Positions 47,877 through 57,213 of a stretch of DNA of 64,000 bases are shown piece after piece. The notes beneath the pieces were generated by a model. It did not search any database and was not told the origin of the DNA. It saw only the letters and a program-made list of their open reading frames with translations. A program made the translations under genes and the position numbers. The stretch is taken from positions 25,491-89,490 of the forward strand of contig JABIQA010000098.1 of assembly GCA_018699155.1 (NCBI GenBank). The letters are read 5' to 3'. Source of the stretch: Chromatiales bacterium. GTDB lineage: Bacteria; Pseudomonadota; Gammaproteobacteria; Steroidobacterales; GCA-2729495. The stretch's first letter is position 1. Each line of letters starts with the position of its first letter.

Positions 47877-48929
47877 GTGCGTATAGTGGCAGCGGTTTTT
47901 GTTTCGTTAGCGTTGATGTCAACAGCAACGGCAGAGCTTTGTGAGCGCGCCGGTGGTGAGGCTTATTACGATACTGTCCTCGATGTCACGTGGTTGAGAG
48001 ATGCCAACTTTCTCAAGACAGCCGGCATTCACCCCAGTGGTAAAATGAGATACGGCGTTGCTGAGACGGTCTGGATTCCGTTATTGAACAATCAGAATTA
48101 TCTTGGGATTAATACCTGGCGTATACCCAAATGGTTCGATCAGGGGCCGCAGCATTGCAACTATAATTGGGATGGGGGTACCGACTGCGGTTGGAATATG
48201 GATTATATGAGCAGTGAGAACTGGTACAACTACTCGGTTAATCTTGGGTTGAAATCGAAGTGGGCCTCTAAAGCCGATTTTGATGTGAGTAATGAGCAGT
48301 TGCCATGGGGCGTTGAGTTTGCGAACACAGACCCGTTTATCAATATTCAGATTGAACGTCGTTATCACAACGTTGGTTATTGTGTAGACCGTATGGATTT
48401 GGTCACCGGCGAACAGACCCATTACATCGGCTTTCACTATGAATATGGTGGCCAGCATTGCGACGGACTAGGCAGTACCGGTTTCATCTGGCCAGTTGTT
48501 GATGGTGATGTAACCGAAGGTGCTGGTGATATGAGCACCTGCGGTAGTTCGACAATCGCAATTGATGTGGGTGCATCTGATCCTCTGAATGAAATTGATC
48601 CTGAAGTTGATATTGAAGTCACCGTCGCATTGTTGGCTACCAATGTTGCCGATGGGGATGCCCGTGATTTTGATCCTGGTCAGATTGATCCGGCCACATT
48701 GAAGTTCGGACCTCTGGAAACCCCCGCTGTTAGTCTGGCTCCGGCAGTGTTTGATGCTGACGGTGATGCCGACGATGACTTTATCTACAGCTTTAATGTT
48801 GTTGGTAGCGGTGTCGCTTGCGAAGACACCACTGTCGACCTTTGGGCTGAAACAGTTGGCGGTGATGCTGTTCGAGGCACTGACTACATTACAACCCCAG
48901 AGTGCGTAACTTCAGTATGCCATCCGTAG
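47877..48929 (+). CDS. Exported protein with a DUF1566-like (Lcl C-terminal) segment
   Basis: I chose the GTG at 47877 (350 residues) because GGAG lies 6 bases upstream and MRIVAAVFVSLALM makes a cleaner signal peptide; the ATG at 47865 adds four residues. The mature N-terminus, YYDTVLDVTWLRDANF, and the later TWRIPKW resemble proteins with the DUF1566/Lcl domain that often carry a surface or PEP-CTERM sorting signal. No C-terminal sorting tail is visible here. The C-terminal part (about 215-350) is acidic and may be a beta-sandwich. It has 11 Cys residues and could form disulfides. Function unknown. Confidence 0.75.
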   Translation: MRIVAAVFVSLALMSTATAELCERAGGEAYYDTVLDVTWLRDANFLKTAGIHPSGKMRYGVAETVWIPLLNNQNYLGINTWRIPKWFDQGPQHCNYNWDGGTDCGWNMDYMSSENWYNYSVNLGLKSKWASKADFDVSNEQLPWGVEFANTDPFINIQIERRYHNVGYCVDRMDLVTGEQTHYIGFHYEYGGQHCDGLGSTGFIWPVVDGDVTEGAGDMSTCGSSTIAIDVGASDPLNEIDPEVDIEVTVALLATNVADGDARDFDPGQIDPATLKFGPLETPAVSLAPAVFDADGDADDDFIYSFNVVGSGVACEDTTVDLWAETVGGDAVRGTDYITTPECVTSVCHP

Positions 48930-48980
48930 CAGTGCCGAGTGCGACTGGTGGCGCTAATGCTTTTGCACAGGTGCTGATCG

Positions 48981-49547
48981 ATGAAATTTAAGTTGCTGGC
49001 AGTTTTCGTGCTGCTGGCTTCAGCGGTGCTAGTGTACCTCGCGTTACCTGCGGCACCTGATGTAAGCGTTAAACCTGCAACGATCGAGGCTGCTCATGAA
49101 GATCATGCCGACGATGAAGCTGATCCTGCCCCGCCTATAGCCGCAGTCAAACTTGCAATACCCACTAATGGTTTGCTTTGCAACGGCACGTTAAGCGTTA
49201 ACGTCCCGGGCGATGAGCAAGAGTTGTCCGAGCGGTTCACGGTAGAGTTTCCAGCGACTGAAAACGACGCTGCGGTGATTGATGGCCTGTGGCCTAGTCC
49301 CCAGTTTCTTCCCGAGCTTGAGCCTCCATTTTGGGAGTTGCTGCGTGATTCTTCATCGTCCAGTCTCACGATCAATGGTATTGGGTTAACCGAGGCGACC
49401 AGCCTTACCGCAAGAATTGCACTGGACACAGATGCCCGGACCTATCAGATTTTTTGGTCGGTACTTCCAGTAGGGTTTCGCACCCCGGTTGAATTCTGGA
49501 GTTCAGAAGGGCGATGTGATGTTTTCGGTGATGCGATTACCCGCTAG
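48981..49547 (+). CDS. Exported or membrane-anchored protein of unknown function
   Basis: This 188-residue protein has an N-terminal signal or anchor (about 3-24, LLAVFVLLASAVLVYLAL), a Pro/Ala/Asp-rich linker (to about 60) and a soluble part with only two Cys residues (LLCNG, GRCDV). I do not recognise the family. It follows the DUF1566-like gene by 51 bases on the same strand, so the two may be cotranscribed. Confidence 0.7.
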   Translation: MKFKLLAVFVLLASAVLVYLALPAAPDVSVKPATIEAAHEDHADDEADPAPPIAAVKLAIPTNGLLCNGTLSVNVPGDEQELSERFTVEFPATENDAAVIDGLWPSPQFLPELEPPFWELLRDSSSSSLTINGIGLTEATSLTARIALDTDARTYQIFWSVLPVGFRTPVEFWSSEGRCDVFGDAITR

Positions 49548-49564
49548 GCGGACTTATTGGGCGC

Positions 49565-50230
49565 CTATAGCGGCCTGAATATTTTGCGGTGATTTTTGTA
49601 AATCCGCAGGCGCGTTGAGAACCACAGGTTCAAAACATATCTCTTGCCGCTGTGCAACTTGCTAACGCTGTGCGGGTTTTTATCGACATCAAATGTGACC
49701 AGTTTTCCAGGTTCTGGTGTTACCTCACGGAAGGGCCCAAACTCAGTTTCCTGAAAGCGGGTGAGGCCGCCTTCAAAGCCTTCGTTTATGTACAAAATTC
49801 CGGTGTGCGTGCGGTGCTTCACATGCGCTGATTGATTGTCTTTGTGCCATGGGTGGCTGTATTCTTCGGTATCGGCTGACGCATCCATGGGTGTCGCTTC
49901 CCGGAACACCAGATGCCCAAAATCCAGCCAAAGAAAGGGCAGCTTGAAATGCTTCTTTGTCTGCAGACGGATCCGGTTCATTACCTGAAGGCAGAGTATG
50001 TGTTCCGGTTCATGCTGATGAGGGCCATGACCGCTCAGTGAGTAGCCACCAAAGGTTTCATTGGGTGTATGCGGGTGGGCATTGCCTTTATAGCCATCGC
50101 CAACTTCTCCATATTTCTCAAGCAAGGAAATGAGTGTTGCACATTCTGCCGAGCTAATAATGTTGGGCTCAATGAGTCTGTAACGCAACTCGTTTTTGCT
50201 AAATGGCACTTCTGCGGTGATTGTGTTCAT
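49565..50230 (-). CDS. 2-oxoglutarate/Fe(II)-dependent oxygenase, prolyl-4-hydroxylase type
   Basis: This 221-residue enzyme has the Fe-binding HKD (in SHPWHKDNQSAH, about residues 130-134) and the distal His (NPHSVSKLHSGKRYVLNLWFS) plus an Arg that would bind 2-oxoglutarate. The GGLTRF segment is also typical of P4H-like folds. The substrate is unknown. It is convergent with the unknown exported-protein gene 18 bases away. There is no signal peptide. Confidence 0.82.
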   Translation of the reverse strand: MNTITAEVPFSKNELRYRLIEPNIISSAECATLISLLEKYGEVGDGYKGNAHPHTPNETFGGYSLSGHGPHQHEPEHILCLQVMNRIRLQTKKHFKLPFLWLDFGHLVFREATPMDASADTEEYSHPWHKDNQSAHVKHRTHTGILYINEGFEGGLTRFQETEFGPFREVTPEPGKLVTFDVDKNPHSVSKLHSGKRYVLNLWFSTRLRIYKNHRKIFRPL

Positions 50231-50572
50231 GATGTTTAGTCCGTTTGCGTCGACTATTTATGCCTGACTGCAAGTGCCAAGTCCAGAGCGCTGTGGTATC
50301 CGCTGGCAATCCAGTGTTCGCGCGACGGCATTAGTGAGTTTCAGGGACATGATGTGCGATGTGCTTCGGGATAGCATGGCTATTTTTAAATAGGCCGAAT
50401 CATCAGCCAATGTTTAAACAACAAGTGCGCGTTACGGGTGTTTTTTAGTTAGGGCTTCCACATGATTTTTGTTACTGCGGTTGCCCAGGATTAGTTCGAT
50501 GCCGACGGTATTGGTTTTGGTGTAACTCACGATAAAGGCTGAACTTTGAACGCGGAGTTATCCGTCGTTCGC
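50231..50572. other. Intergenic region between the oxygenase and MoeB-like genes
   Basis: Most of these 342 bases show no convincing gene. The minus strand has a 33-codon frame (50530-50432) with a GTG but no ribosome binding site, which I do not call. No terminator or RNA is recognised. Confidence 0.5.
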
Positions 50573-51331
50573 CTACCTGCTGCCGCATACCGGGCAATCT
50601 GCTTGCTTGGGTATGCGTATCAGGCGGGTGTCAGCGGCTGCCGCGTCATAGGTCCAGAGTTTACCCGCCAGTTCGCTTTCTATGCCGCTGAGTAGTTTGA
50701 TGGCTTCTGTGGCCATCATGCACCCGATAGTTCCAGCTACCGGAGCCAGAATTCCCTGCCCCGCACAGTCTTCGAGGTTTTCATCCTGTTCTGAATAGAG
50801 ACAGCGGTAGCATCCTTCGCCGGGTGTCTGCCGGTCATGGCGGAACAGAGATAATTGTCCTTCGAGACGGATGGCCGCGCCGCTGATTAGTGGGCGGTGT
50901 TCTGAAAAACAGATTTTGTTGAGCAGCCATCGGGTTGCGAAGTTATCGCTGCAATCGAGTACAACATCCACATCCTGAACAATTTCTTGCAGCGCATGTT
51001 CGCTCAGGCGTTCAGGTAGCGGAATAATCATGGCCTCAGGATTCCATTCACTGAGATGCTGGGCCGCGGCTTCAGCTTTGTGGCGTCCGATATCATCAGG
51101 GCGAAACAGTATCTGACGCGGGAGGTTGGTGGCGTCAACTTTATCAAAGTCATTAATATAGATTTTGCCGATACCTGCTGTAGTGAGATACAAGCTGGCG
51201 GTAGCGCCAAGGCCTCCGGCACCCACAATAAGTACGCTGCTTTTGCCCAGGCGCTCCTGACCTTTAGGGCCTATTGGTGGCAGGCTATAGTGGCGGGCGT
51301 AACGTACTGCATTGGCATCTGAAGGGCTCAT
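50573..51331 (-). CDS. moeB: MoeB/ThiF-family adenylyltransferase
   Basis: This 252-residue E1-like enzyme adenylates the C-terminal Gly of a ubiquitin-like sulfur carrier (MoaD or ThiS). It has the nucleotide loop GAGGLGATASLYL, NLPRQILF, DCSDNFATRWLLN and two CxxC Zn pairs (CYRC, CPVC). MoeB (molybdopterin) is more likely than ThiF given its place next to prmC, but the two cannot be told apart with certainty by reading. Confidence 0.88.
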   Translation of the reverse strand: MSPSDANAVRYARHYSLPPIGPKGQERLGKSSVLIVGAGGLGATASLYLTTAGIGKIYINDFDKVDATNLPRQILFRPDDIGRHKAEAAAQHLSEWNPEAMIIPLPERLSEHALQEIVQDVDVVLDCSDNFATRWLLNKICFSEHRPLISGAAIRLEGQLSLFRHDRQTPGEGCYRCLYSEQDENLEDCAGQGILAPVAGTIGCMMATEAIKLLSGIESELAGKLWTYDAAAADTRLIRIPKQADCPVCGSR

Positions 51332-51388
51332 GGTCGGATGTTCTCCTAATGGTAGAGTTTACTCCAGCGGGCGGCGGATTTGCGGTAA

Positions 51389-52246
51389 CTAGTGCGCAGT
51401 CGCTGCCATGCGCCCAGAAGTAACCCGGGGCCGTCCGGCAAGATCGAGCATTGTCGATATTTCGACAAAATTGTGATCAGCCAGCAAAGCGCGAATTGCT
51501 TCACCCTGCGTAAATCCATGCTCCAGCAGCAGCCAGCCCTCAGCGTTGAGGTGTTCTGGCGCGGTTTGGATAATAGCGCGAATGGCACTAAGGCCGTCGT
51601 CACCTGAGTACAGCGCAATGTCAGGTTCAAATTGCAGTTCAGGGTCGATAAGCCCGCTTTCTTCAATGCCGATGTAGGGCGGGTTAGATACGATGATGTC
51701 AAACTTCCGCATTGGCGCTTCGCCCGGAAGTGCGGCAAACCAGTCACCCTCATACCAGTTAACCTGCTGCTTAGAGCAGGCACCATTTTCAGCAGCAACT
51801 TCGAGAGCTTCGCGGCTGATATCGGTGGCATACAGAGGACAGTTTGGGCGTTCACTGCCAATAGCCAGAATTGCGGCGCCGCTGCCGGTGCCGAGGTCGA
51901 GCACACGAGCAGAAGACTCTTCGGGAATTCGGGCGAGGGCTTGCTCCACGAGTAACTCTGTTTCGGGTCGTGGAACCAACGTATCAGGAGTCACCTTGAG
52001 GTTGAGCGTCCAGAACTCTCGTCTGCCAGCGATGTGAGCAACCGGCAAATGATTTCGCCGCTTCTCCAGCAGTTCGGCAAACAGCGCCTGATCTGCCGCA
52101 CTGATTTCGTCGTTGCTGCAGCTGTAGATCTGCGCGCGTGACTTGCGCAGTACCATGCCCAGCAATAACTCAGCATCCAGTCTCGGACTATCGCTGCTGT
52201 CGGCTAAGCGCTGGCTCGCCAGTTTAATAAGTGGTGCAATCTGCAT
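51389..52246 (-). CDS. prmC: Release factor glutamine methyltransferase
   Basis: This 285-residue enzyme methylates Gln of the GGQ motif in RF1 and RF2. It has DLGTGSGAAILAI (SAM site) and the catalytic NPPYIG, plus LVPRPETELLVE. In most relatives it is directly after prfA; here three genes (metZ, DUF1838 and cysteine synthase) separate them. It precedes moeB by 57 bases. Confidence 0.95.
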   Translation of the reverse strand: MQIAPLIKLASQRLADSSDSPRLDAELLLGMVLRKSRAQIYSCSNDEISAADQALFAELLEKRRNHLPVAHIAGRREFWTLNLKVTPDTLVPRPETELLVEQALARIPEESSARVLDLGTGSGAAILAIGSERPNCPLYATDISREALEVAAENGACSKQQVNWYEGDWFAALPGEAPMRKFDIIVSNPPYIGIEESGLIDPELQFEPDIALYSGDDGLSAIRAIIQTAPEHLNAEGWLLLEHGFTQGEAIRALLADHNFVEISTMLDLAGRPRVTSGRMAATAH

Positions 52247-52338
52247 AAGATGCGGGCTTGTGAGATGGGAATAGGACTTTAGTGTTTGGAGCGCAGGCTC
52301 TATAGTAAGCCTTGCAGCATAATTATTGGAATTCAGTC

Positions 52339-53499
52339 ATGAGCAAGTTCGCTAAACATCCGGAAACCCAGTGTATTCACGCGGGTGACACCATCGACCC
52401 CTTAACCGGGGCCGTTATGCCGGCGATTTACCCGAGTTCTACCTATAAGCAAGAAGCTTTTGGTGTCTGGGGAGATTATGCGTATTCCCGTAATGCGAAC
52501 CCGACTCGCGCAGCGCTTGAGCGATGCGTGGCTGAGCTTGAGGGCGGCACCAACGCCTTTGCCTTTGCTTCCGGAATGGCTGCATCTTCGGCGGTACTAG
52601 AATTGCTCCCGGCCGGCAGCCATTTGGTGGCATCGCGCGGCATGTACGGGGGTAGCTTTCGTCTGTTTAACCGGGTGCGACGTCATTCACAGGGTTTAGA
52701 AACTGATTTTGTGGATTGCTCTGATCTGGCCGCGGTAGAGGCGGCAATAAAGCCGGGCACTAAGTTATTGTGGCTGGAGTCTCCGGTTAACCCGACTTTA
52801 CAGGTTGTTGATATTGAAGCGCTGGCGGCTATTGGCCATAAGCGGGGCGTATTGGTTGTTGTTGATAACACCTTTGCTACGCCGCTCGGCCAGCAGCCAT
52901 TATTGCTGGGTGCCGATATCGTGATGCATTCCTGCACCAAATGGATGGGCGGGCATTCTGATACATTAGGCGGCATATTGGTGGTTAAAGAAGAAAAGCT
53001 TGCTGCTGAGTTGCAGTTGGTGAGCAATGCTACCGGTGGCGTTCTGAGTCCGTTCGAGTCGTATCTTCTGTTGCGTGGTATTAAAACGCTGGCCTTGCGC
53101 CTGAATCAACATCAGAGCAACTGTTTTGCCATTGCCCGTTGGCTGGAGAAGCACCCGCGGGTTAAGGAGGTGCGTTATCCGGGATTGGAGAGTCACCCGC
53201 AACATGAGCTGGCAAAGCGGCAGATGAACCACTTTGGTGCTGTGGTTACTTTTTTGATTGACGGTAATAAGGACGATGTGGCGATACTTTTTAATGCGCT
53301 CGAAATTTTCTCCATTGCAGAGGGACTGGGTGGGGTAGAAAGCATGATTGGGCATCCGCCTACCATGAGTCATAACAGCATGCTGCCGGAAGAACGCAAG
53401 TTTCTGGGTATTCCCGATAGCATGATTCGTTTGTCTCCCGGTATTGAGAATTCTAATGATCTGATCGCTGATCTTGAGCAGGCATTTGCTCGTATTTAG
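52339..53499 (+). CDS. metZ: O-succinylhomoserine sulfhydrylase
   Basis: This 386-residue PLP enzyme starts at the ATG at 52339 (MSKFAKHPETQCIHAG), giving a family-typical N-terminus; an upstream ATG at 52312 would add 9 residues. The Cys/Met metabolism PLP-binding site is SCTKWMGGHSDTLGG, and the fold-specific YSRNANPTRAALE and GLESHPQHELA are present. It joins sulfide and O-succinylhomoserine to homocysteine, which feeds MetH. Cystathionine gamma-synthase is the nearest alternative. Confidence 0.92.
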   Translation: MSKFAKHPETQCIHAGDTIDPLTGAVMPAIYPSSTYKQEAFGVWGDYAYSRNANPTRAALERCVAELEGGTNAFAFASGMAASSAVLELLPAGSHLVASRGMYGGSFRLFNRVRRHSQGLETDFVDCSDLAAVEAAIKPGTKLLWLESPVNPTLQVVDIEALAAIGHKRGVLVVVDNTFATPLGQQPLLLGADIVMHSCTKWMGGHSDTLGGILVVKEEKLAAELQLVSNATGGVLSPFESYLLLRGIKTLALRLNQHQSNCFAIARWLEKHPRVKEVRYPGLESHPQHELAKRQMNHFGAVVTFLIDGNKDDVAILFNALEIFSIAEGLGGVESMIGHPPTMSHNSMLPEERKFLGIPDSMIRLSPGIENSNDLIADLEQAFARI

Positions 53500-53927
53500 T
53501 CAGTTCATACTTGGCGTTGATCTGCTGCGCCTTAACCGTGAAATGGTTGTGATGTCCCCCGCTAAGCATTGGGATAGGCTTAATAAGGAGCCGCAGTAAG
53601 GCTTTTGAAGTACTGAAGCTTCTTCCTGAATGGAGGGTTGGTGGCGCATTTTAATGAATGTCAGTCTGTGATGACGCCCACCACCAGATGAATGCTCCAG
53701 TTGGGTCTTAGAGCTTTGCACTGTATAGCCTGACCGTTTCGGTTAATATCAGATCAACAAATAACCCAGATGGCGACGCCTTAAGTGGCTCTCTATAACC
53801 TGATGTGGCTCACGTTGGGGTTTTTCACTGAACTTTCTGGCTAGTTTTTTGGGTAATGCCAACCAGTTTTGCTGGTTTAAATTTTTGAGGCTGATCTAGG
53901 CCTCGTTCATTTCGTATAGGTAAAAGT
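53500..53927. other. Intergenic region between metZ and the DUF1838 gene
   Basis: This 428-base gap has a weak hairpin AACCAG-TTTTG-CTGGTT at 53861-53877 followed by TAAATTTTT. No terminator is clear directly after metZ. A long leader for the DUF1838 gene is possible. No gene is supported; the 73-codon minus frame (53721-53500) looks spurious. Confidence 0.5.
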
Positions 53928-54803
53928 ATGTCATTTAAATTTGAAACTAAGATCGACTTCAAAAACCCGATCTGGAACCGTGATGCCTGGTCTCGTATTC
54001 AGGGTGACCTTAACCCTGAGAACCAAAAATTCTCAAGTGTTCGCGGCGTGATTCTGGGCGTTAAGCCTGGCGAAGCTGTTAAAGAACTGTGTGGATTTGA
54101 CGTGTTTCTGGCCACTCGTTTGGTGCCTCTGGAAGACGGCACTATTCGTCGCTTGAACAAAGAAGTTATTTTTTACACCAATACCCGTACTGGCGAGATC
54201 ATTGAGAAATGGACTAACCCATGGACAGGTGAAGTAGTTGATGTTGTGCAGGTGAAAAATGACCCTTTCAACTACACCATCAGCGACAACCTCATCCTTG
54301 CCCCGGAAGATTTTAAGAGCGCAGATCCTGAAAAAGCCAAGCCCCGAAAAATTCCATTGATCTTCCCGTGGCATGAGTTTGGCGACAACATGATCAGCCT
54401 GTCTACCGACATGCATCTGTTATATCCGAACTCATTGGATCCGAAGAAATTTGTTCGTGAGTCTTCAGGCTCCATGGTTCAGGTTACCGAGATGATGCGC
54501 TACAACGTGCAGCGGAGCGATCTCGAGAACCCTGCGCTGACATCTATTCCTTATTCAGGTACTTGGGCGCGCATTACTCCATGGTTGCCGTGGATGCTAA
54601 TGGGTCAGCAGTCAGGCCATGTTGTGTATAACGGCGCTATGACCGGTGGTCCTTCAACTGACATTATCTCTTCGCAGGCTTTGGCCTATGCGAAGGAGAA
54701 TTGCCCTGACTTTCTTGAGGCTCCTACCGAAGATTACGGTCCCAGCCATTCAAGTCTGGAAATCTATTCTCGCACTCAGGAGCCGAAGCCACCGTTGGCC
54801 TAA
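53928..54803 (+). CDS. DUF1838 family protein
   Basis: This 291-residue protein matches DUF1838 by eye (WSRIQGDLNPENQK near the start, VRGVILGVKPGEAVKELCGFDVF, and RITPWLPWMLMGQQSGH). It has no signal peptide. The biochemical role is not established. A good terminator follows at 54821-54851. The neighbour upstream is metZ, 428 bases away, and the downstream gene is convergent. Confidence 0.8.
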   Translation: MSFKFETKIDFKNPIWNRDAWSRIQGDLNPENQKFSSVRGVILGVKPGEAVKELCGFDVFLATRLVPLEDGTIRRLNKEVIFYTNTRTGEIIEKWTNPWTGEVVDVVQVKNDPFNYTISDNLILAPEDFKSADPEKAKPRKIPLIFPWHEFGDNMISLSTDMHLLYPNSLDPKKFVRESSGSMVQVTEMMRYNVQRSDLENPALTSIPYSGTWARITPWLPWMLMGQQSGHVVYNGAMTGGPSTDIISSQALAYAKENCPDFLEAPTEDYGPSHSSLEIYSRTQEPKPPLA

Positions 54804-54820
54804 GCAATAAGTGCAGGTAT

Positions 54821-54851
54821 AAAAAAGCCCCGCATTGCGGGGCTTTTTTTA
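54821..54851. terminator. Rho-independent terminator after the DUF1838 gene
   Basis: AAAAAAGCCCCGC and GCGGGGCTTTTTTT form a strong stem with a 4-base loop (ATTG region). The A and T tracts on each side make it able to act on both strands, so it probably also serves the convergent cysteine synthase gene. Confidence 0.92.
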
Positions 54852-54871
54852 TGGCGCCGTTTTTGCCGGCA

Positions 54872-55870
54872 TCAGGCGATTTTTAGCCAGTCGGGCATGC
54901 TTAAACCTTTCTCCGCGAGGAACTTGCGGTTGAATAGGCGGGCCTTGTAGCGCATGCCTGAATCGCACAGCAGTGTGACGATGGTATGGCCCGGGCCGAG
55001 ATGCTTCGCCAGGCGAATTGCGCCGGCAACATTCACACCGCTTGAGCCCCCTAGGCAGAGGCCTTCATGTTTTATTAAGTCGTACACCAGCGGAATGGAT
55101 TCGCTGTCGGGAATCTGGAATGAAATGTCGATGGGTGCGCCTTCCAGGTTTGCGGTGATACGGCTGTTGCCGATGCCTTCAGAAATTGAACCGCCTTCAG
55201 CTTTCAGTTCGCCATGAGCGAAGAAATTATGCAGCGCTGAGCCGCTAGGGTCGGCGAGTCCGATGGTGATATTAGGATTCAGCTGTTTCAGTGCGCGTGC
55301 GGTACCGCCTAGCGTGCCGCCGGTTCCCACTGCACAGATAAACGCATCTACTTTACCGCTGGTTTGTTCGAAGATTTCCGGTGCCGTGGTTGTTTCGTGA
55401 ATCTGCCGATTAGCAATGTTATCAAACTGCCCTGCCCAAGCGGCACCATTCGGTGACTCGGCATTCAGCTTCGCGGCGAGCCGTTGTGACTGATGCACAA
55501 AATGCTCAGGGTTCTTGAACGGTACTGCGGGCACCTGAATAACCTCAGCACCGTAAGCCATTAATGTATCCACCTTGTCCTGACTTTGATTATCGGGCAT
55601 GACGATGACGGTCTTATAACCCAGTGAATTACACACCACGGCGAGACCGATGCCGGTATTACCTGCAGTGCCTTCAACTATTGTGCCACCCGGCTTCAAT
55701 TCGCCGCTGGCCTCTGCCGCACGGATCATGCCCAGTGCGGCGCGGTCTTTTACTGATCCGCCCGGGTTCATGAATTCAGCTTTGCCGAGAATTTCACAGC
55801 CGGTGGCTTCGGATGCATGGTTTAGTCGGATAAGGGGGGTGTTACCGATAGTGTCTACAAGTGCGGTCAT
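54872..55870 (-). CDS. cysK: Cysteine synthase A-type PLP enzyme
   Basis: This 332-residue PLP fold-type II enzyme makes Cys from O-acetylserine and sulfide. The PLP Lys is in NPGGSVKDRAA (about residue 42), TAGNTGIGL is the substrate loop and AVGTGGTLGG binds phosphate. The C-terminus (LLCDSGMRYKARLFNRKFLAEKGL) is longer than the CysK/CysM norm and resembles the YtkP/CysK2-like group, so a relative acting on another substrate cannot be excluded. It lies 17 bases after prfA on the same strand. Confidence 0.85.
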   Translation of the reverse strand: MTALVDTIGNTPLIRLNHASEATGCEILGKAEFMNPGGSVKDRAALGMIRAAEASGELKPGGTIVEGTAGNTGIGLAVVCNSLGYKTVIVMPDNQSQDKVDTLMAYGAEVIQVPAVPFKNPEHFVHQSQRLAAKLNAESPNGAAWAGQFDNIANRQIHETTTAPEIFEQTSGKVDAFICAVGTGGTLGGTARALKQLNPNITIGLADPSGSALHNFFAHGELKAEGGSISEGIGNSRITANLEGAPIDISFQIPDSESIPLVYDLIKHEGLCLGGSSGVNVAGAIRLAKHLGPGHTIVTLLCDSGMRYKARLFNRKFLAEKGLSMPDWLKIA

Positions 55871-55887
55871 GAGTCTTCCGTTTGGTT

Positions 55888-56976
55888 TTATTCGTTGCCT
55901 TCAATTGCTGCCAGTTGATCGGCTTGATATTCGTTATTTAAGGGTTCAATTAGTTGATTGATATCACCGGCAATGATGGTGTCCAGTTTGTATAGCGTTA
56001 GGTTTATGCGATGGTCAGTAACGCGGCCCTGCGGGTAGTTGTAGGTGCGTATCCGCTCGGAGCGATCGCCGCTGCCGACCAGCAGGCGACGCTGTTCGGC
56101 CCGCTCGCTGTCCTGTGCTTGTTGTTGGCTATCGAGCAGCCTGGCTTGTAAAAGGTTCATCGCACGGGCGCGGTTTTTATGCTGCGAACGCTCGTCCTGA
56201 CATTCAACCACAGTGCCAGTTGGCAGATGGGTAAGGCGAACAGCGGAATCAGTTTTATTAACGTGCTGACCACCGGCACCTGATGCGCGGTAAGTATCAA
56301 CGCGAAGGTCGGCCGGATTAATACTGATCTCTTCAATGGCATCTGTTTCGGGCAACACCGCTACGGTACAGGCTGAGGTATGAATGCGACCCTGCGTTTC
56401 CGTTTCAGGCACACGCTGCACGCGATGCGCGCCCGATTCAAATTTGAGTTTCGAATAGGCACCATTGCCTTCGATTCTGGAAATAATTTCTTTGTAACCG
56501 CCATGCTCGCCATCGCTTGCACTGAGTATTTCAATACGCCAACCCTGAGTTTCGGCAAAGCGGGAATACATGCGGAATAGATCGCCGGAAAAAATGGCGG
56601 CTTCATCACCACCGGTCCCCGCACGGACTTCAAGAAAGATGTTGCTCTTATCATGAGGATCGACTGGAATAAGCTGTTTCTTTAATTCGAGCTCAAGATT
56701 TTCCATGCGCTTTTTGAGCATAGGAATTTCTTCCTGCCCCATGGTCTTTATCTCAGGATCATTATCTTCCAGCATTTCTTCTGCGCCGGCCATGTCGCTG
56801 CGCGCAATCAAAAAGCGCTGAAACAGGTTCACAACCGGGTCGAGTTCAGAGTATTCGCGCGATAGGTCCCGAAACTTTCCCTGATTACCGATGATCTCGG
56901 GATCAGACAGAAGGTTGCCGACCTCTTCATGGCGTCCGGCAAGTTGTTCCAGTTTGTTGATGATGGAGTTTTTCAA
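55888..56976 (-). CDS. prfA: Peptide chain release factor 1
   Basis: This 362-residue factor terminates translation at UAA and UAG. The catalytic GGQ is in [15 protein letters not shown] and the codon-recognition PxT appears as PET in VPETETQGR. The gene is divergent from the TPR lipoprotein gene. hemA, its usual upstream partner, is absent. Confidence 0.97.
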   Translation of the reverse strand: MKNSIINKLEQLAGRHEEVGNLLSDPEIIGNQGKFRDLSREYSELDPVVNLFQRFLIARSDMAGAEEMLEDNDPEIKTMGQEEIPMLKKRMENLELELKKQLIPVDPHDKSNIFLEVRAGTGGDEAAIFSGDLFRMYSRFAETQGWRIEILSASDGEHGGYKEIISRIEGNGAYSKLKFESGAHRVQRVPETETQGRIHTSACTVAVLPETDAIEEISINPADLRVDTYRASGAGGQHVNKTDSAVRLTHLPTGTVVECQDERSQHKNRARAMNLLQARLLDSQQQAQDSERAEQRRLLVGSGDRSERIRTYNYPQGRVTDHRINLTLYKLDTIIAGDINQLIEPLNNEYQADQLAAIEGNE

Positions 56977-57213
56977 GTGGGTGCGCTTTCAAAAGTGAGT
57001 GTTGCTACTAATCGGATTCCGCATTGCTACCAGAGGAGCCCTGAGTGAAGCGGAGCTCTTTTATGTGGCATCGGCGTATGCTGTGTGTTGAAGACGCGCA
57101 GTTTACCGTGAATCCGGCCGCAGGCGAACAGCAACTGCTGAAATGAACAATCGGTTACTACTTAAGGGTAATCTGGTCTTTATCAATCTTACTAGCTGTG
57201 TATTATTCTCAAT

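Noticed and set aside
49545..49567. TAGGCG...CGCCTA inverted repeat between convergent genes
   Set aside because: Eleven-base loop and no T tract; not a convincing terminator.
50432..50530. 33-codon minus-strand frame with a GTG start
   Set aside because: No ribosome binding site, very short, and no recognisable family; the peptide looks plausible but is not supported.
53500..53721. 73-codon minus-strand frame after metZ
   Set aside because: No start signal and no family resemblance.
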